From: CAVQBL01 sp963710715
Lineage (GTDB): Bacteria; Pseudomonadota; Gammaproteobacteria; DSM-16500
DNA: 64,000 nucleotides
Reading direction: 5' to 3'
Assembly: GCA_963710715.1 (NCBI GenBank)
Contig: CAVQBL010000006.1
Location: forward strand, 42,966 to 106,965
This document shows positions 9,051 to 18,517 of the stretch, one piece after another; the first letter of the stretch is position 1; each line of letters opens with the position of its first letter. Below the pieces are notes generated by a model, which worked only from the letters and a program-made list of their open reading frames with translations, did no database searches and was not told where the DNA came from. Position numbers and translations under genes: made by a program.

Positions 9051-9390
9051 ATTCCAGTTACAATGATTGCAACCACTGTAACAGAGATTTATTTTCTTTC
9101 CATGATAGTAGCTTGGGTAAACGACACACCGCCTTGTAGTAAGCGCATGCCTATTGAACGCATGCTATGTGGACTTATCGATTGGTTGGACTGAGGATGT
9201 ATTTTTCGCACTTGCTGTGCGTATTTCTCTTGAGTATTCCTTACAACATATTGAATAAAATAATATGGCATATGGCAACCCTTGAAAGGAGGGTTTACAT
9301 CCTGCATTGGGATTCGTTATTAATTTGTTTGTAACATGGTTCGATTGCTCGTAAGCGTATCCTCACACTAGCTAGTAGAAGGCGGTGCAC

Positions 9391-9447
9391 TAGACGCAGG
9401 TGGGCCCAGTTTCAGTTGTATTATTAGTCTTTTGTCTAAGACTCATG
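9391..9447 (-). pseudogene. Relic of the 5' end of an ankyrin-effector-like gene
   Basis: On the minus strand, GAGGAACCC precedes an ATG at 9447 and an 18-codon open stretch ending NNTTETGPTCV then stop. The intact gene just upstream on this strand also starts after GAGGAGCCCC and contains NTTETGHPEPSAPL. The DNA match AGTTTCAGTTGTATTAT (near 9408 and 12210) confirms a shared origin. It looks like the start of a second, deleted family member left by recombination. Confidence 0.5.
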
Positions 9448-9498
9448 GGTTCCTCGTAACATTAAATTTTTAAAATATTAGCATTCTAAACTTAAGAA

Positions 9499-12315
9499 TC
9501 ACTTTTTTGGAGTAGGTGTTAAAGCCCCTGATGTGGCAGTCGGAGCTGTCGTCGACCGAAGACTATTTACGAAAAGCTCTGTCAAACGCTGTGCCAAAGC
9601 AATTCGCATGTCGTTGCTTGGAAAGAAATTAGGTCTTGTCATAACCAACCTCATCATATCAGCCATGTCATAAGAACTATCTTGACAGAAATCAGTCTTT
9701 CTTTCCGGACCGCAACGCGTAGTATCTCCGAGAGCAGGGAAAATAGAGAGAGCAGAAAGATGATTTTTTGCTGCCGTGTTTGTGGATTGTTTGTCAGTAT
9801 GTTTCTGTTCTTGTTGTACTAAAGATAGGTTTTCAACAGGAATTGCTGTGTTTGTTTCTGAAAATTTTGAATCGTTAGCACGTTGTGCTAATTCTATAGA
9901 AACGGTAACAATATCTTCTTCAACATCTTTTTCAACAATAGAAGGTCTAGAAGGTTGTCCTTCTTCTTCTGACTTTGATTGTATTTCAGGTACATCTTTT
10001 TGTTCACTAAGGCTTTCCTCATAAGGTGGTGGTTTTCTATCAACAGCATCAGTAACAAGTTGCAGAGATAGTGGTGAATTTGCAGCAACAACAACAACCT
10101 TTTCATCTCCAACAGGTTGGGGCGGTGCGCTCGGAGTAGTTGTTGCGCCGCGTTTAGAAAGTATGGTTCGTAAATAACCAAGCAACGTTGCGGCAAGTAC
10201 ACCTACATTAGATTCTTTCTTCTTATATGGATTTAATAATAATTCAGCATTTTCAGGATTCATGCCATCCAGCATTCGCTTACCAGTAGTGATGGCATCT
10301 TCAAGGGCTTCTTCCTTCATATTAGCTGATGCAAAAATATATTTTTGCAAATTCAATAGATCTATTACTGATTTTGAGTCGCTAGAACCGGATTGTGCCT
10401 GATAATCCCATTTGCTATCCGAATTAATAATCCCTGTTGCGAGTAAGAGTTTCAAGGATTCTATATTTTTTATACCACCTTTTGTAGCCCGATTACGTAG
10501 GCATTCAAAAAACTTTTCTCGGTAATTATAATTACAATACATGAATAAGTCTTTGTTGGGACCACAAATAAAATCAACCTGTTGCTCTGAGCCTAGTTTA
10601 TCTTTTATTTTTTTATTGGTTTTCCCGCGTCTTTTGTTATTAGTTTGTGATTGAAATTTGCTTGCAAGTTCATTTATTAACTTAGCATTATTAAGAGACA
10701 TAATATAAATAAACATTTCTCTTAACTGTTCTTCAAAAAGTTGAGGCTCAGAGTATAAAAAAATTTCCTTTTGACAAAAATGCAAAAGCAACTGCAGCTT
10801 TTCTTCATCATTAAACACATGAGATTCACAAATATTTTGTAAATATGTTATCAGAATACATTCATTTTTTAATGAAAGTAGAAAAGATATTGCTTTTTGC
10901 TTATCGATTTTACCTTCATTCGAATGTTCAAGAACAGATGAAATACAAGCTATAAAAGTGTTATCATAAGGAAGACTATCAACTACAGCGTGAAGCATGT
11001 CCATGTTGCCTTTTTCTGCAATTCTATCTATAAATGCGTCTATGCTTTTTTGCTTAATGCAATCATTTTTATTAGTAATTTTGTCGATATATATAAGTAA
11101 AATTCTTAACGATTCTACGTTTTCTTTTTCTATACATATTTTTATCCATGTTTCAACACTTTCTTTATCAATCATACCTAAATTATTAAGTAAAACTTCT
11201 AACGATTGTATGCTATTTTTTTCTACACATCTCTCTATCCATGTTTTTATGCGTTCTTTTATGCATTCAGATATGCTTTTGCGATCGATTTTTTTTAAAT
11301 ACTTAAATAAAATGTTTAACGATTCTATGTTACTTTTTTCTATACCTTTATCTATCCATTTTTCTATGCATTCTCCAATGGCTTTCTCATCAATGGTAAG
11401 GCCGAGTGGCTCGCATATGAAAGAGCAAAATTTACACAATGCTTTATCGAGTGTGTTAGATTGATTATCCTCTAGACTTTTTTCAATGATGGAACTTAAG
11501 AAATTAAATAACTTACCACGCTTAATTTTGAAACTTTCTTCTGATAGCATTGATGAAGAAAGATACTTATCTAGAAAATAAACATTTTGATATGAATATG
11601 CAGATTCAATGATGGGTGCTAAATATGTTTTATCTTGAAATTTATCTTTATCATGCGCGTCTAATAAAATATTAATGATGTCGCGTTTACTTTGTTTGTC
11701 ACCTTTAATTTCTTTGTCTTCATGAAAATCTTGGTAACTCACCGCGATCTGCAGCGCTGAGCCATGCTCATTGATGTGGCAAAGACCAGGATCTCGAATG
11801 ATCTCGCCTCCAAAAAAAGGCTTTTCATGATGTTCCTCTTTATTTAATAGCCATCGTACTGCCCACTTATTTCCGCAAAATACAGCAAATTGCAGAGGGG
11901 TCATTCCATTACTAAGAGCGGCCTTTTGGTCTATTTCTAGAAATTTTTTCTTTATCTTTATATCATTGAGTGTCTTGTAAACTAATTTTTCATCTTCAGC
12001 TTTATCTTTATTTGCTGTTCCTTGAATAGCCAGAATAAGCGGATTTTCTGTCACAAGCTTGCCTGTGTTTTGGTTCTTAGCTACTAACTTTTCATCTTGC
12101 GCTCTGAGTTTAGTAGACCCAGCCTGAGGGTGTTGGTGTTGCACTGGGTGCGACATGTGAGACCCCGTTTCATTTGAGTGTGCTAGTGGTGCGCTAGGTT
12201 CAGGGTGTCCAGTTTCAGTTGTATTATGAGTTTTAGTCGTATCAACATCAGTTGTATTATCAATAGTTGCATTATCAACTTTGTCTCCATTATTTTGTCT
12301 AGGTCTAGGGTGCAT
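9499..12315 (-). CDS. Ankyrin-like repeat protein, candidate effector
   Basis: 938 residues. The first 75 are Thr/His/Asn-rich and disordered. Residues ~135-215 hold two ankyrin-like units (NGMTPLQFAVFCGNKWAVRWLL and SALQIAVSYQDF...IINILLDAHD). From ~300 to 460 a helical repeat of about 37 residues recurs, of the form WIDKGIEKSNIESLNILFKYL, varied as VEKNSIQSLEVLLNNL and IEKENVESLRILLIYI. The C-terminal 230 residues are Pro/Ser/Glu-rich and low-complexity. There is no signal peptide or membrane helix. The start is supported by GAGGAG before the ATG. The gene is flanked by inverted copies of the recombinase-end repeat (A and B). Such proteins in Legionellales are commonly type IV effectors; this is inferred, not shown. 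Confidence 0.75.
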   Translation of the reverse strand: MHPRPRQNNGDKVDNATIDNTTDVDTTKTHNTTETGHPEPSAPLAHSNETGSHMSHPVQHQHPQAGSTKLRAQDEKLVAKNQNTGKLVTENPLILAIQGTANKDKAEDEKLVYKTLNDIKIKKKFLEIDQKAALSNGMTPLQFAVFCGNKWAVRWLLNKEEHHEKPFFGGEIIRDPGLCHINEHGSALQIAVSYQDFHEDKEIKGDKQSKRDIINILLDAHDKDKFQDKTYLAPIIESAYSYQNVYFLDKYLSSSMLSEESFKIKRGKLFNFLSSIIEKSLEDNQSNTLDKALCKFCSFICEPLGLTIDEKAIGECIEKWIDKGIEKSNIESLNILFKYLKKIDRKSISECIKERIKTWIERCVEKNSIQSLEVLLNNLGMIDKESVETWIKICIEKENVESLRILLIYIDKITNKNDCIKQKSIDAFIDRIAEKGNMDMLHAVVDSLPYDNTFIACISSVLEHSNEGKIDKQKAISFLLSLKNECILITYLQNICESHVFNDEEKLQLLLHFCQKEIFLYSEPQLFEEQLREMFIYIMSLNNAKLINELASKFQSQTNNKRRGKTNKKIKDKLGSEQQVDFICGPNKDLFMYCNYNYREKFFECLRNRATKGGIKNIESLKLLLATGIINSDSKWDYQAQSGSSDSKSVIDLLNLQKYIFASANMKEEALEDAITTGKRMLDGMNPENAELLLNPYKKKESNVGVLAATLLGYLRTILSKRGATTTPSAPPQPVGDEKVVVVAANSPLSLQLVTDAVDRKPPPYEESLSEQKDVPEIQSKSEEEGQPSRPSIVEKDVEEDIVTVSIELAQRANDSKFSETNTAIPVENLSLVQQEQKHTDKQSTNTAAKNHLSALSIFPALGDTTRCGPERKTDFCQDSSYDMADMMRLVMTRPNFFPSNDMRIALAQRLTELFVNSLRSTTAPTATSGALTPTPKK

Positions 12316-12452
12316 TGGGGCTCCTCGCTAAGTCGTTAATGTTACATTTTTGTATAATATTAACACATTCATTCTTAAGAAATGCTTAAGAACTCGATTT
12401 GTTTATATCACCACTTATTGCATCGCTAGCCTATTGTTTTATATGAATAATT

Positions 12453-12537
12453 TTATGTGCAGTAATTTTTGATTAAGCTGCTGTAAAATCGATAGTTTTT
12501 TTGTCTACTGCACATAATAACTTACAAACCACAATAA
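12453..12537 (-). repeat. Recombination-site-like repeat, copy B (inverted)
   Basis: Read on the minus strand, it runs TTATTGTGGTTTGTAAG, TTATTATGTGCAGTAGACA, an A-run and about 25 variable bases, and ends TTACTGCACATAA. It matches copy A across its full length, so 8965-12537 is bounded by inverted ~85-bp repeats. Confidence 0.8.
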
Positions 12538-12563
12538 GTATTATGTAAAGCTTTGCATAAGGT

Positions 12564-12647
12564 TTATTGTGGTTTGTAAGTTATTATGTGCAGTAGAGAA
12601 AAAAATTATAAATTATACAAGTGATTAGTCCAAGATTACTGCACATT
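12564..12647 (+). repeat. Recombination-site-like repeat, copy C (direct)
   Basis: Begins TTATTGTGGTTTGTAAG and TTATTATGTGCAGTAGAGA and ends ATTACTGCACAT. Its first 33 bases (12564-12596) are a perfect inverted repeat of 12505-12537 in copy B. The 26 bases between are themselves near-palindromic (TTATGTAAAGCTTTGCATAA). B and C together could form a cruciform about 90 bp long. The rest of the gap from 12316 to 12749 shows no gene. Confidence 0.8.
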
Positions 12648-12749
12648 TAGGAACATTGTCATTGAATTAAGAATATTTTTTTATTATATAAACATATGTT
12701 AATTCAATGGCAATGATCCTGGTACGGAATGAAATTGTCGATGACTATT

Positions 12750-15338
12750 TCAAAAGTTTCCGCTCCTACCGTTACTAAAAGTCATACTATTTGCAGGTTC
12801 ATTATTAATTTCAGTAGTAGAACGAGGTGAAAACAAATTATACCTATGTGGTACCAAGGACGACGATGACTGTTGCAGAGTTTGCTTTTCTTTTTTTGGC
12901 TCGCCAATAGCACCATGGTCTTTGAGCAATTTGCAATTTTCCTCATTAAGTTCTTTGACCCCCGTCAGGTTAGCTCCAGATGCATCCAAAACCACTTGAT
13001 GGCTACTCCAGCGTAACACAAAATATAATGCGTTGTTTTCATCTCGCAACACTTGCCAATATTGAAAAACTTGATCAGTAGTCATGGTAACCAAAAAAAG
13101 TCCTGCCGCAGTTTGTTGCCAAGCAAGTCTTCTTACACAATAGCTAAATCCTTTCAATACCATTAAGCAGGTTTTGTCTTTTACATCCCACACATGCACC
13201 GTCTCATCATTATTTCCCGACGCCAATAAACTCCCATCGTGGTTAAAGGCAACAGTGCTAACACCCCTAAAAAGACTACTCTTCCTATTCCCCTTGAATA
13301 TGTGCACTAAGCTTTTTCTTTTCACGTCCCACAGACGCACCGTATCATCTTCACTTCCCGACGCTAACAGATTCTTCGCACCAAAAGCTACACTCCAAAT
13401 TACATTTGCATGCCCTTTGAACGTATGCACTAAGCTTCTTTTCTCCACATCCCACAGGCGCACCGCATTATCTAGGCTTCCCGATGCTAACAGATTTCCC
13501 TCATCGTTAAAGGCAATACACATAACTTTATCCGTATGTCCCTCGAATGTGTGTACAAGCTTTTGCTCTTTTATATCCCACAGACGCACCGTATTATCAT
13601 AACTTCTCGACATCCACACGTCCCCTGCACCAACAAAGTCAACACGTAAAACATTATTCTTAGGTTCCTTGAGTGTATGCAATACGCTTCTAAACTCCAC
13701 ATCACACAGGCGGCGCACCTCACTATCATGACTTCCCGACGCCAACAAATTCTTCTCACCATTAAAGGCAACGCTTTGAACACCTTCCGTATGCCCCTCG
13801 AATGTGTGCAATAAGCTTCTTTTCTCCACATTCCACCGACACACCGTCTTTTCATCACTTACAGCTGCCAACATACCCCCTACACCAAAGGCAACACTTA
13901 AAACATCTTCTTTTGTATACCTCTCAATAGTGTGCAATAAGCTTTTGCCCTTCACATCCCACAGGCGCACCGTCCCATCTTCACTTCCCGATGCTAACAG
14001 ATTTCCCTCACCGTTAAAGGCAACACCCGTAACCTTATGCTCATGCCCTCGGAATACATGCACTAACTTTTTACGCTTCACATCCCATAGGCACACTGTT
14101 TTATCTTCACTTCCCGATGCCAACAAACTTCCGTCCTTGTTAAAGGCAACATCCGTAACACTATACTTATGCCTCTCGAATGTATACAGTAAGCTTTTGC
14201 TCTTCACATCCCATAGGCGCACCGTCTTATCTTTACTTCCTGATGCTAACAGATTTCCCTTATCGTTAAAGGCAATACAAATAACCATATCCGTATGCCC
14301 CTCGAATTTATGTAATAAGCTTCTTTTCTCCACATCCCACAGACACACCGTCTTATCATAACTTCCCGATGCCAACAAACTTCCGTCCTTGTTAAAGGCA
14401 ACATCCGTAACACTATACTTATGCCTCTCGAATGTATACAGTAAGCTTTTGCTCTTCACATCCCATAGGCACACTGTTTTATCTTCACTTCCCGACGCTA
14501 TCAGATCCCTAGGGCCAAATGCTACACTCATAACTGTATGTGCATGCCCTTCGAATGTATGCACTAAGCTTCTTTTCTCCACATCCCACAGACGCACCGT
14601 ATGATCAGAACTTCCTGACACCAACAAACCACCCTCGCCAAAAGCAACTTTCGTAACGCTGTTCGTATGCCCCTCAAACGTGTGAATGAGATGTCCTGTA
14701 CTAGCTTCAAGCAAATAAATTTTGTTGTGCTCCTTATAGCTCACAGCTAATAATTGCCCATCAGCAGAATAAGCACAGCTAACAACTGGGTTATCCAAAC
14801 GAAGCATATGCTTTTCTCTAAATTGTGCTCCATCCATTTTTGCATCCTTAAGATTCGCGCTACGCAGCCACGCACCTTGTAAGCTAACACCAGTTAAATC
14901 CGCTCCTTCAAGCTGGGCACTATCTAAAATTGCTCCACTTAAATTTGCTCCTGGAATACGGATGTGACGTAAATCCCTTGTGCTAAAACTTACTCTTGCC
15001 AAATTCAATAACGTCATAGCATTCGCTGCTGCTTGAATACACTTGGCATCATGTTGTTCTTGCTTACGCTTAGAAGTCTCTATCATCTTGAATAATACAT
15101 CTTGTAATCCCTCATCCAGTTGAATTACTTTTCGTATTAACTCTAAACGCAGTTGTTCATGTCCCAAATAAACTTCCACCAAATCCCAAAGCTCAGGAAC
15201 CAAATAAAAATCATCAAAAAATCTTGAGAATAAGACTTGAACAATTGTATCTCCATCCCTCACCGGGTTTTTGCCTAATATTTCAGTCCACTCCTCTATT
15301 GTACTTTTGCTTTCTAGTACTTTTTCACTGCGCATCAT
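12750..15338 (-). CDS. Pentapeptide-WD40 repeat protein
   Basis: 862 residues. A helical N-terminal domain (1-125) leads to a short pentapeptide-repeat stretch (ANLSGAILDSAQLEGADL, ~130-175). About 13-14 WD40 units of ~42 residues follow, from ~190 to 790 (core form LLASGSEDKTVRLWDVKSKSLLHTFEGH), enough for two seven-blade propellers. A second pentapeptide-like scrap (LDASGANLTGV) and a Ser-rich tail end the protein. These are scaffold folds with no visible catalytic domain. Some repeat pairs are identical in DNA, showing recent internal duplication. The start is supported by AGAGGA a few bases upstream; the ATGs at 15338 or 15335 are both possible. A role in host interaction is inference. 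Confidence 0.85.
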   Translation of the reverse strand: MMRSEKVLESKSTIEEWTEILGKNPVRDGDTIVQVLFSRFFDDFYLVPELWDLVEVYLGHEQLRLELIRKVIQLDEGLQDVLFKMIETSKRKQEQHDAKCIQAAANAMTLLNLARVSFSTRDLRHIRIPGANLSGAILDSAQLEGADLTGVSLQGAWLRSANLKDAKMDGAQFREKHMLRLDNPVVSCAYSADGQLLAVSYKEHNKIYLLEASTGHLIHTFEGHTNSVTKVAFGEGGLLVSGSSDHTVRLWDVEKRSLVHTFEGHAHTVMSVAFGPRDLIASGSEDKTVCLWDVKSKSLLYTFERHKYSVTDVAFNKDGSLLASGSYDKTVCLWDVEKRSLLHKFEGHTDMVICIAFNDKGNLLASGSKDKTVRLWDVKSKSLLYTFERHKYSVTDVAFNKDGSLLASGSEDKTVCLWDVKRKKLVHVFRGHEHKVTGVAFNGEGNLLASGSEDGTVRLWDVKGKSLLHTIERYTKEDVLSVAFGVGGMLAAVSDEKTVCRWNVEKRSLLHTFEGHTEGVQSVAFNGEKNLLASGSHDSEVRRLCDVEFRSVLHTLKEPKNNVLRVDFVGAGDVWMSRSYDNTVRLWDIKEQKLVHTFEGHTDKVMCIAFNDEGNLLASGSLDNAVRLWDVEKRSLVHTFKGHANVIWSVAFGAKNLLASGSEDDTVRLWDVKRKSLVHIFKGNRKSSLFRGVSTVAFNHDGSLLASGNNDETVHVWDVKDKTCLMVLKGFSYCVRRLAWQQTAAGLFLVTMTTDQVFQYWQVLRDENNALYFVLRWSSHQVVLDASGANLTGVKELNEENCKLLKDHGAIGEPKKEKQTLQQSSSSLVPHRYNLFSPRSTTEINNEPANSMTFSNGRSGNF

Positions 15339-16023
15339 TATTTCCTCTGCTTACTAAATTTAAATAAAATGAAATTTATTTCATATTTTTACCTTTCATT
15401 GTAAATCATACTCAATTTCTGCTGTCGTTTTGTTCTATCCAAATGAAAACCAATAATGAGAAAATTGAATTGAAAGGATCTCTATCAATCACATAATTGT
15501 CGTAAACAAAATTTGATATGACAATTACTCGCTATGCCACTATGGCAACATTATTAATATCCCACAACCGCTATTATGCTTCAGATGGAATTGACTCACC
15601 GCCATATTATTTTCTTATCCTTTAAAAGGGCAGCGTTAACCAATGTTAACTAAACGCTTACCTCACTAAAAGGCAAAACTCCATTAGAAATTATTGCTAA
15701 GAATCACACAATTAAATCCCGTTTACTCTAGGCGATACTCTTCTCGAAAAGCGATTTCAGGTGCTTGTTCATTTGCCACTCTTTTCAATAAACCAGAGAA
15801 ACCTATACTTGGCATTTTGCCATAGATTGTTTCTTGGATTGGGATGATTTCTGATAAAGTCATCAATTTCTTCTTTACATTGTGGAGCATAAATATTAAA
15901 TGATCCGGCAATGATACCATTGTTCAATTAATTGTCAATATTTTGGCCTGGTTAAATTTTAATTTAAAAATAAAATTATAATTAAAAACAATAATTTATA
16001 GAGTATCTCTGCGGAAGTTCTGA
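15339..16023. other. Non-coding, A+T-rich stretch
   Basis: About 680 bases without a gene I can support. A 65-codon minus-strand open frame at 15723-15920 (ending PEIAFREEYRLE) has no ribosome site and no recognised relatives, and may be a fragment. The last 150 bases are almost pure A/T. Confidence 0.5.
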
Positions 16024-16174
16024 AGTGCGACAAGGGGTACGATTTCTTTTATTAAAGGGCTAGTGACATTAAGCCACAATCAGCCTGCACAAGGTAAGCG
16101 TCTAGCAAAATACATCTTTTTAAATTCTTAAATTTCTCGCATGCTCGTGCCTCGACAAATAAAAGGAGCGAAGC

Positions 16175-16504
16175 ATGAACACAACAAAACAATCAACACG
16201 CCGTGAACAATGGCTGGCAATAGTAGAAGAGCAAGAAAAAAGCGGATTATCCCAAATAGAATTTTGCAAGCAGAATAACTTGGCGGTATCACGGTTTACG
16301 TATTATCGTGGACTCATCAAAGCAAGTGAACGGGCTGTCTCGCTGACATCAAATGTATTTACACCCATTAAAATTCATAAGACCGAGCAACACCCATTCT
16401 CCGATATTCGCATTCTGTTACCAAATGGATTTCAATGTTTTATTCCATCCCACATTGATGCGCCTCATATTAAACGTTTGATGGAGGTATTGTTGTCATG
16501 TTGA
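16175..16504 (+). CDS. tnpA: IS66 accessory protein TnpA
   Basis: 109 residues with the characteristic N-terminal helix-turn-helix (RREQWLAIVEEQEKSGLS, then QIEFCKQNNLAVSRFTYYR). In the family TnpA is a DNA-binding accessory protein needed with TnpB for transposition. The ribosome site AAAAGGAG precedes the ATG. Its stop overlaps the start of tnpB by a few bases, the usual translational coupling. Confidence 0.9.
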   Translation: MNTTKQSTRREQWLAIVEEQEKSGLSQIEFCKQNNLAVSRFTYYRGLIKASERAVSLTSNVFTPIKIHKTEQHPFSDIRILLPNGFQCFIPSHIDAPHIKRLMEVLLSC

Positions 16505-16848
16505 TATCAGCCGATATAAAAATATATTTGCATACTCCGCCAACTGACATGCGAAAATCAATTGATACCCTATGTGTGCTGGTTTCTGAAACGTTAAAAA
16601 TGAGCCCTACAGATGGCCATTTGTTTTTATTTCGCAATCGTACTGGCAACAAGTTGAAAGCGCTCTATTATGAGTTAAATTGCTTTACCTTGATGTATCG
16701 GCGACTAGAGAAAGGAAAATTTGTTTTTCCTAGGAATGCACTCGGATCTATTGAAATGAGTCATGAACATTTTAAGTGGCTATTAGCAAGTGATAAGTAT
16801 TCACGGATGGATGCAATGGAACCAAATCAGTACGCGAATTATTGCTAA
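16498..16848 (+). CDS. tnpB: IS66 accessory protein TnpB (Orf2)
   Basis: 116 residues matching the IS66 Orf2 family: IYLHTPPTDMRKSIDTLCVL near the N-terminus, then DGHLFLFRNRTGNKLKALYY and the basic C-terminal half RRLEKGKFVFP. Required in the family for transposition together with TnpA and TnpC. It starts inside the end of tnpA and ends close to tnpC. Confidence 0.93.
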   Translation: MLISADIKIYLHTPPTDMRKSIDTLCVLVSETLKMSPTDGHLFLFRNRTGNKLKALYYELNCFTLMYRRLEKGKFVFPRNALGSIEMSHEHFKWLLASDKYSRMDAMEPNQYANYC

Positions 16849-16889
16849 TAAATATCGTAAAAATAGCTATTATTTGTTATTCTAGGCAC

Positions 16890-18452
16890 ATGAATATGGA
16901 TATAAGAACACAACAGAAATCGCCCGAATTATTGGAAAAAATAATCGCCGACCTTCAGTCGAAATTAGATAAACAGACACAAGAAACCGCATCGTCGAAA
17001 GCAGAGCTAGCTTCTTACAAAGAGAAATACGCTCGCCTAATCGAAGAACTCCTTCTTGCAAAGCAGCAACGCTTTTCACCATCATCCGAGAAAAATATTT
17101 TACAACCTGATTTGTTTGATGAGGCAGGCGTTGAGTTATCTGATGAGGTAAAAGAACAGATAGAAGATGACATTGAAGTAAAGTCATATACACGCAAGAA
17201 ACATCCTGTGCGCCGTCCTCCACTGCCATCTTATTTGCCGCGAGAAGTGGTTGTTCATGACATATCAGAAGAAGAAAAAATTTGTGATTGCGGAACAGCA
17301 CTTGTGCGCATTGGTGAAGAAGCCAGCGAGCAGTTGAAATACATTCCTGCCCAAGCATCTGTTATTCAACATGTCCGTCCAAAGTATGCATGCAAACCGT
17401 GTCAAGAAAACGTAAAAATTGCGCCGATGCCAATTTTATTGCTCCCCAAAAGCATAGCAACGCCTGAGCTTGTCGCACATACAATTATTGCAAAATATTG
17501 TGACCACTTGCCACTCTATCGACAAGAATCAATTTGGTCACGACTTGAAATTGATATGCCAAGAAGTAGTTTGTGTGGCTGGATATTAAAAACAGCAGAA
17601 TTATGCGAGCCATTAGTTAAACTGCTTCAAAAATTCATTGTTAATTATGATTATGCTCAAGCGGATGAAACCACAGTACAAGTTCTTAATGAGGTTGGGC
17701 GAAGCAATACAACAAAATCATATATGTGGTGTTATCGTGGCGGTGGTGAGTATCTTAGTATTGTATACAATTACCAAGAAACCCGCGGTGGTTACCATGC
17801 GCAGCAATTCTTGATGGGATTTAAAGGATTTTTACAAACTGATGCTTATTCCGGTTATAACTGGGCTAATGACAACGGAGAAATTATTTCTGTTGGCTGC
17901 AATGCTCATGCCCGTCGTCCCTTTGCTGAGTTGGCGAAGCTTTCCAAAGCATCTGGGTTGGCACATGACGCACTAAAATTTTATAAAAATTTATATGCCA
18001 TTGAAAAAGAAGCGCGGGAAAAAAACTTATCTAGCGAAGCTAGATATCAGCTTCGCGAGGAAAAATCATCTCCTATACTCGAAACATTTAAACAATGGCT
18101 AGATCATCATTTATTGAAAACGCCTGAACAAAGCAAAATTGGTAAAGCCATTCGATATTGTCTAAATAACTGGATTGAGCTAACTAACTACCTTAAAGAT
18201 GGACGTATTGAGATAGATAATAATCTGCTTGAAAATGCAATACGGCCATTTGCACTAGGTCGAAAAAACTGGCTATTCTCGGGCAGCCCATCTGGCGCTA
18301 GAGCAGGAGCTATTTTCTACTCGTTGATTGAAACCTGCAAAGCTAATAATATTGAGCCGTATAAATACTTTTGTAAGATGTTACACCGTATCCGTTTTTG
18401 CCTGTCAGATGATGATTACCGCAAACTGTTGCCGCAGTTTATTGAATATTAA
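16890..18452 (+). CDS. tnpC: IS66 transposase TnpC
   Basis: About 520 residues. An N-terminal coiled coil (LLEKIIADLQSKLDKQTQE) is followed by a zinc-binding part (CDCGTALV and CKPCQENV) and the DDE domain: D in YAQADETTVQV, D in LQTDAYSGYNW, and E in the conserved ENAIRPFALGRKNWLFSG context near the C-terminus. Length and motif order are normal, so it may be active. I chose ATG 16890 over the upstream open frame from 16842 because the family begins close to the coiled coil and a CTAGG stretch precedes this ATG. Confidence 0.92.
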   Translation: MNMDIRTQQKSPELLEKIIADLQSKLDKQTQETASSKAELASYKEKYARLIEELLLAKQQRFSPSSEKNILQPDLFDEAGVELSDEVKEQIEDDIEVKSYTRKKHPVRRPPLPSYLPREVVVHDISEEEKICDCGTALVRIGEEASEQLKYIPAQASVIQHVRPKYACKPCQENVKIAPMPILLLPKSIATPELVAHTIIAKYCDHLPLYRQESIWSRLEIDMPRSSLCGWILKTAELCEPLVKLLQKFIVNYDYAQADETTVQVLNEVGRSNTTKSYMWCYRGGGEYLSIVYNYQETRGGYHAQQFLMGFKGFLQTDAYSGYNWANDNGEIISVGCNAHARRPFAELAKLSKASGLAHDALKFYKNLYAIEKEAREKNLSSEARYQLREEKSSPILETFKQWLDHHLLKTPEQSKIGKAIRYCLNNWIELTNYLKDGRIEIDNNLLENAIRPFALGRKNWLFSGSPSGARAGAIFYSLIETCKANNIEPYKYFCKMLHRIRFCLSDDDYRKLLPQFIEY

Positions 18453-18517
18453 TTTGCTTGCAAGATTTTATTCTAAAAATATTTACGTTAAGATTGTGAA
18501 AATATCGAGAAAATCTC

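Noticed and set aside
8940..9194. 84-codon frame overlapping the integrase end
   Set aside because: It starts inside int and covers the repeat copy A; no ribosome site or recognisable protein.
9089..9307. Minus-strand 72-codon frame ending GGVSFTQATIMERK
   Set aside because: The peptide looks somewhat protein-like, but there is no ribosome site and I cannot place it in any family.
10997..11464. 155-codon plus-strand frame inside the ankyrin gene
   Set aside because: Antisense shadow of the helical repeats; low-complexity Ser/Leu/Ile peptide.
13174..14604. Long plus-strand open frames opposite the WD40 gene
   Set aside because: They mirror the repetitive minus-strand coding sequence and have no ribosome sites or family features.
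15723..15920. 65-codon minus-strand gene
   Set aside because: No ribosome site, no family, surrounded by non-coding A+T-rich DNA.
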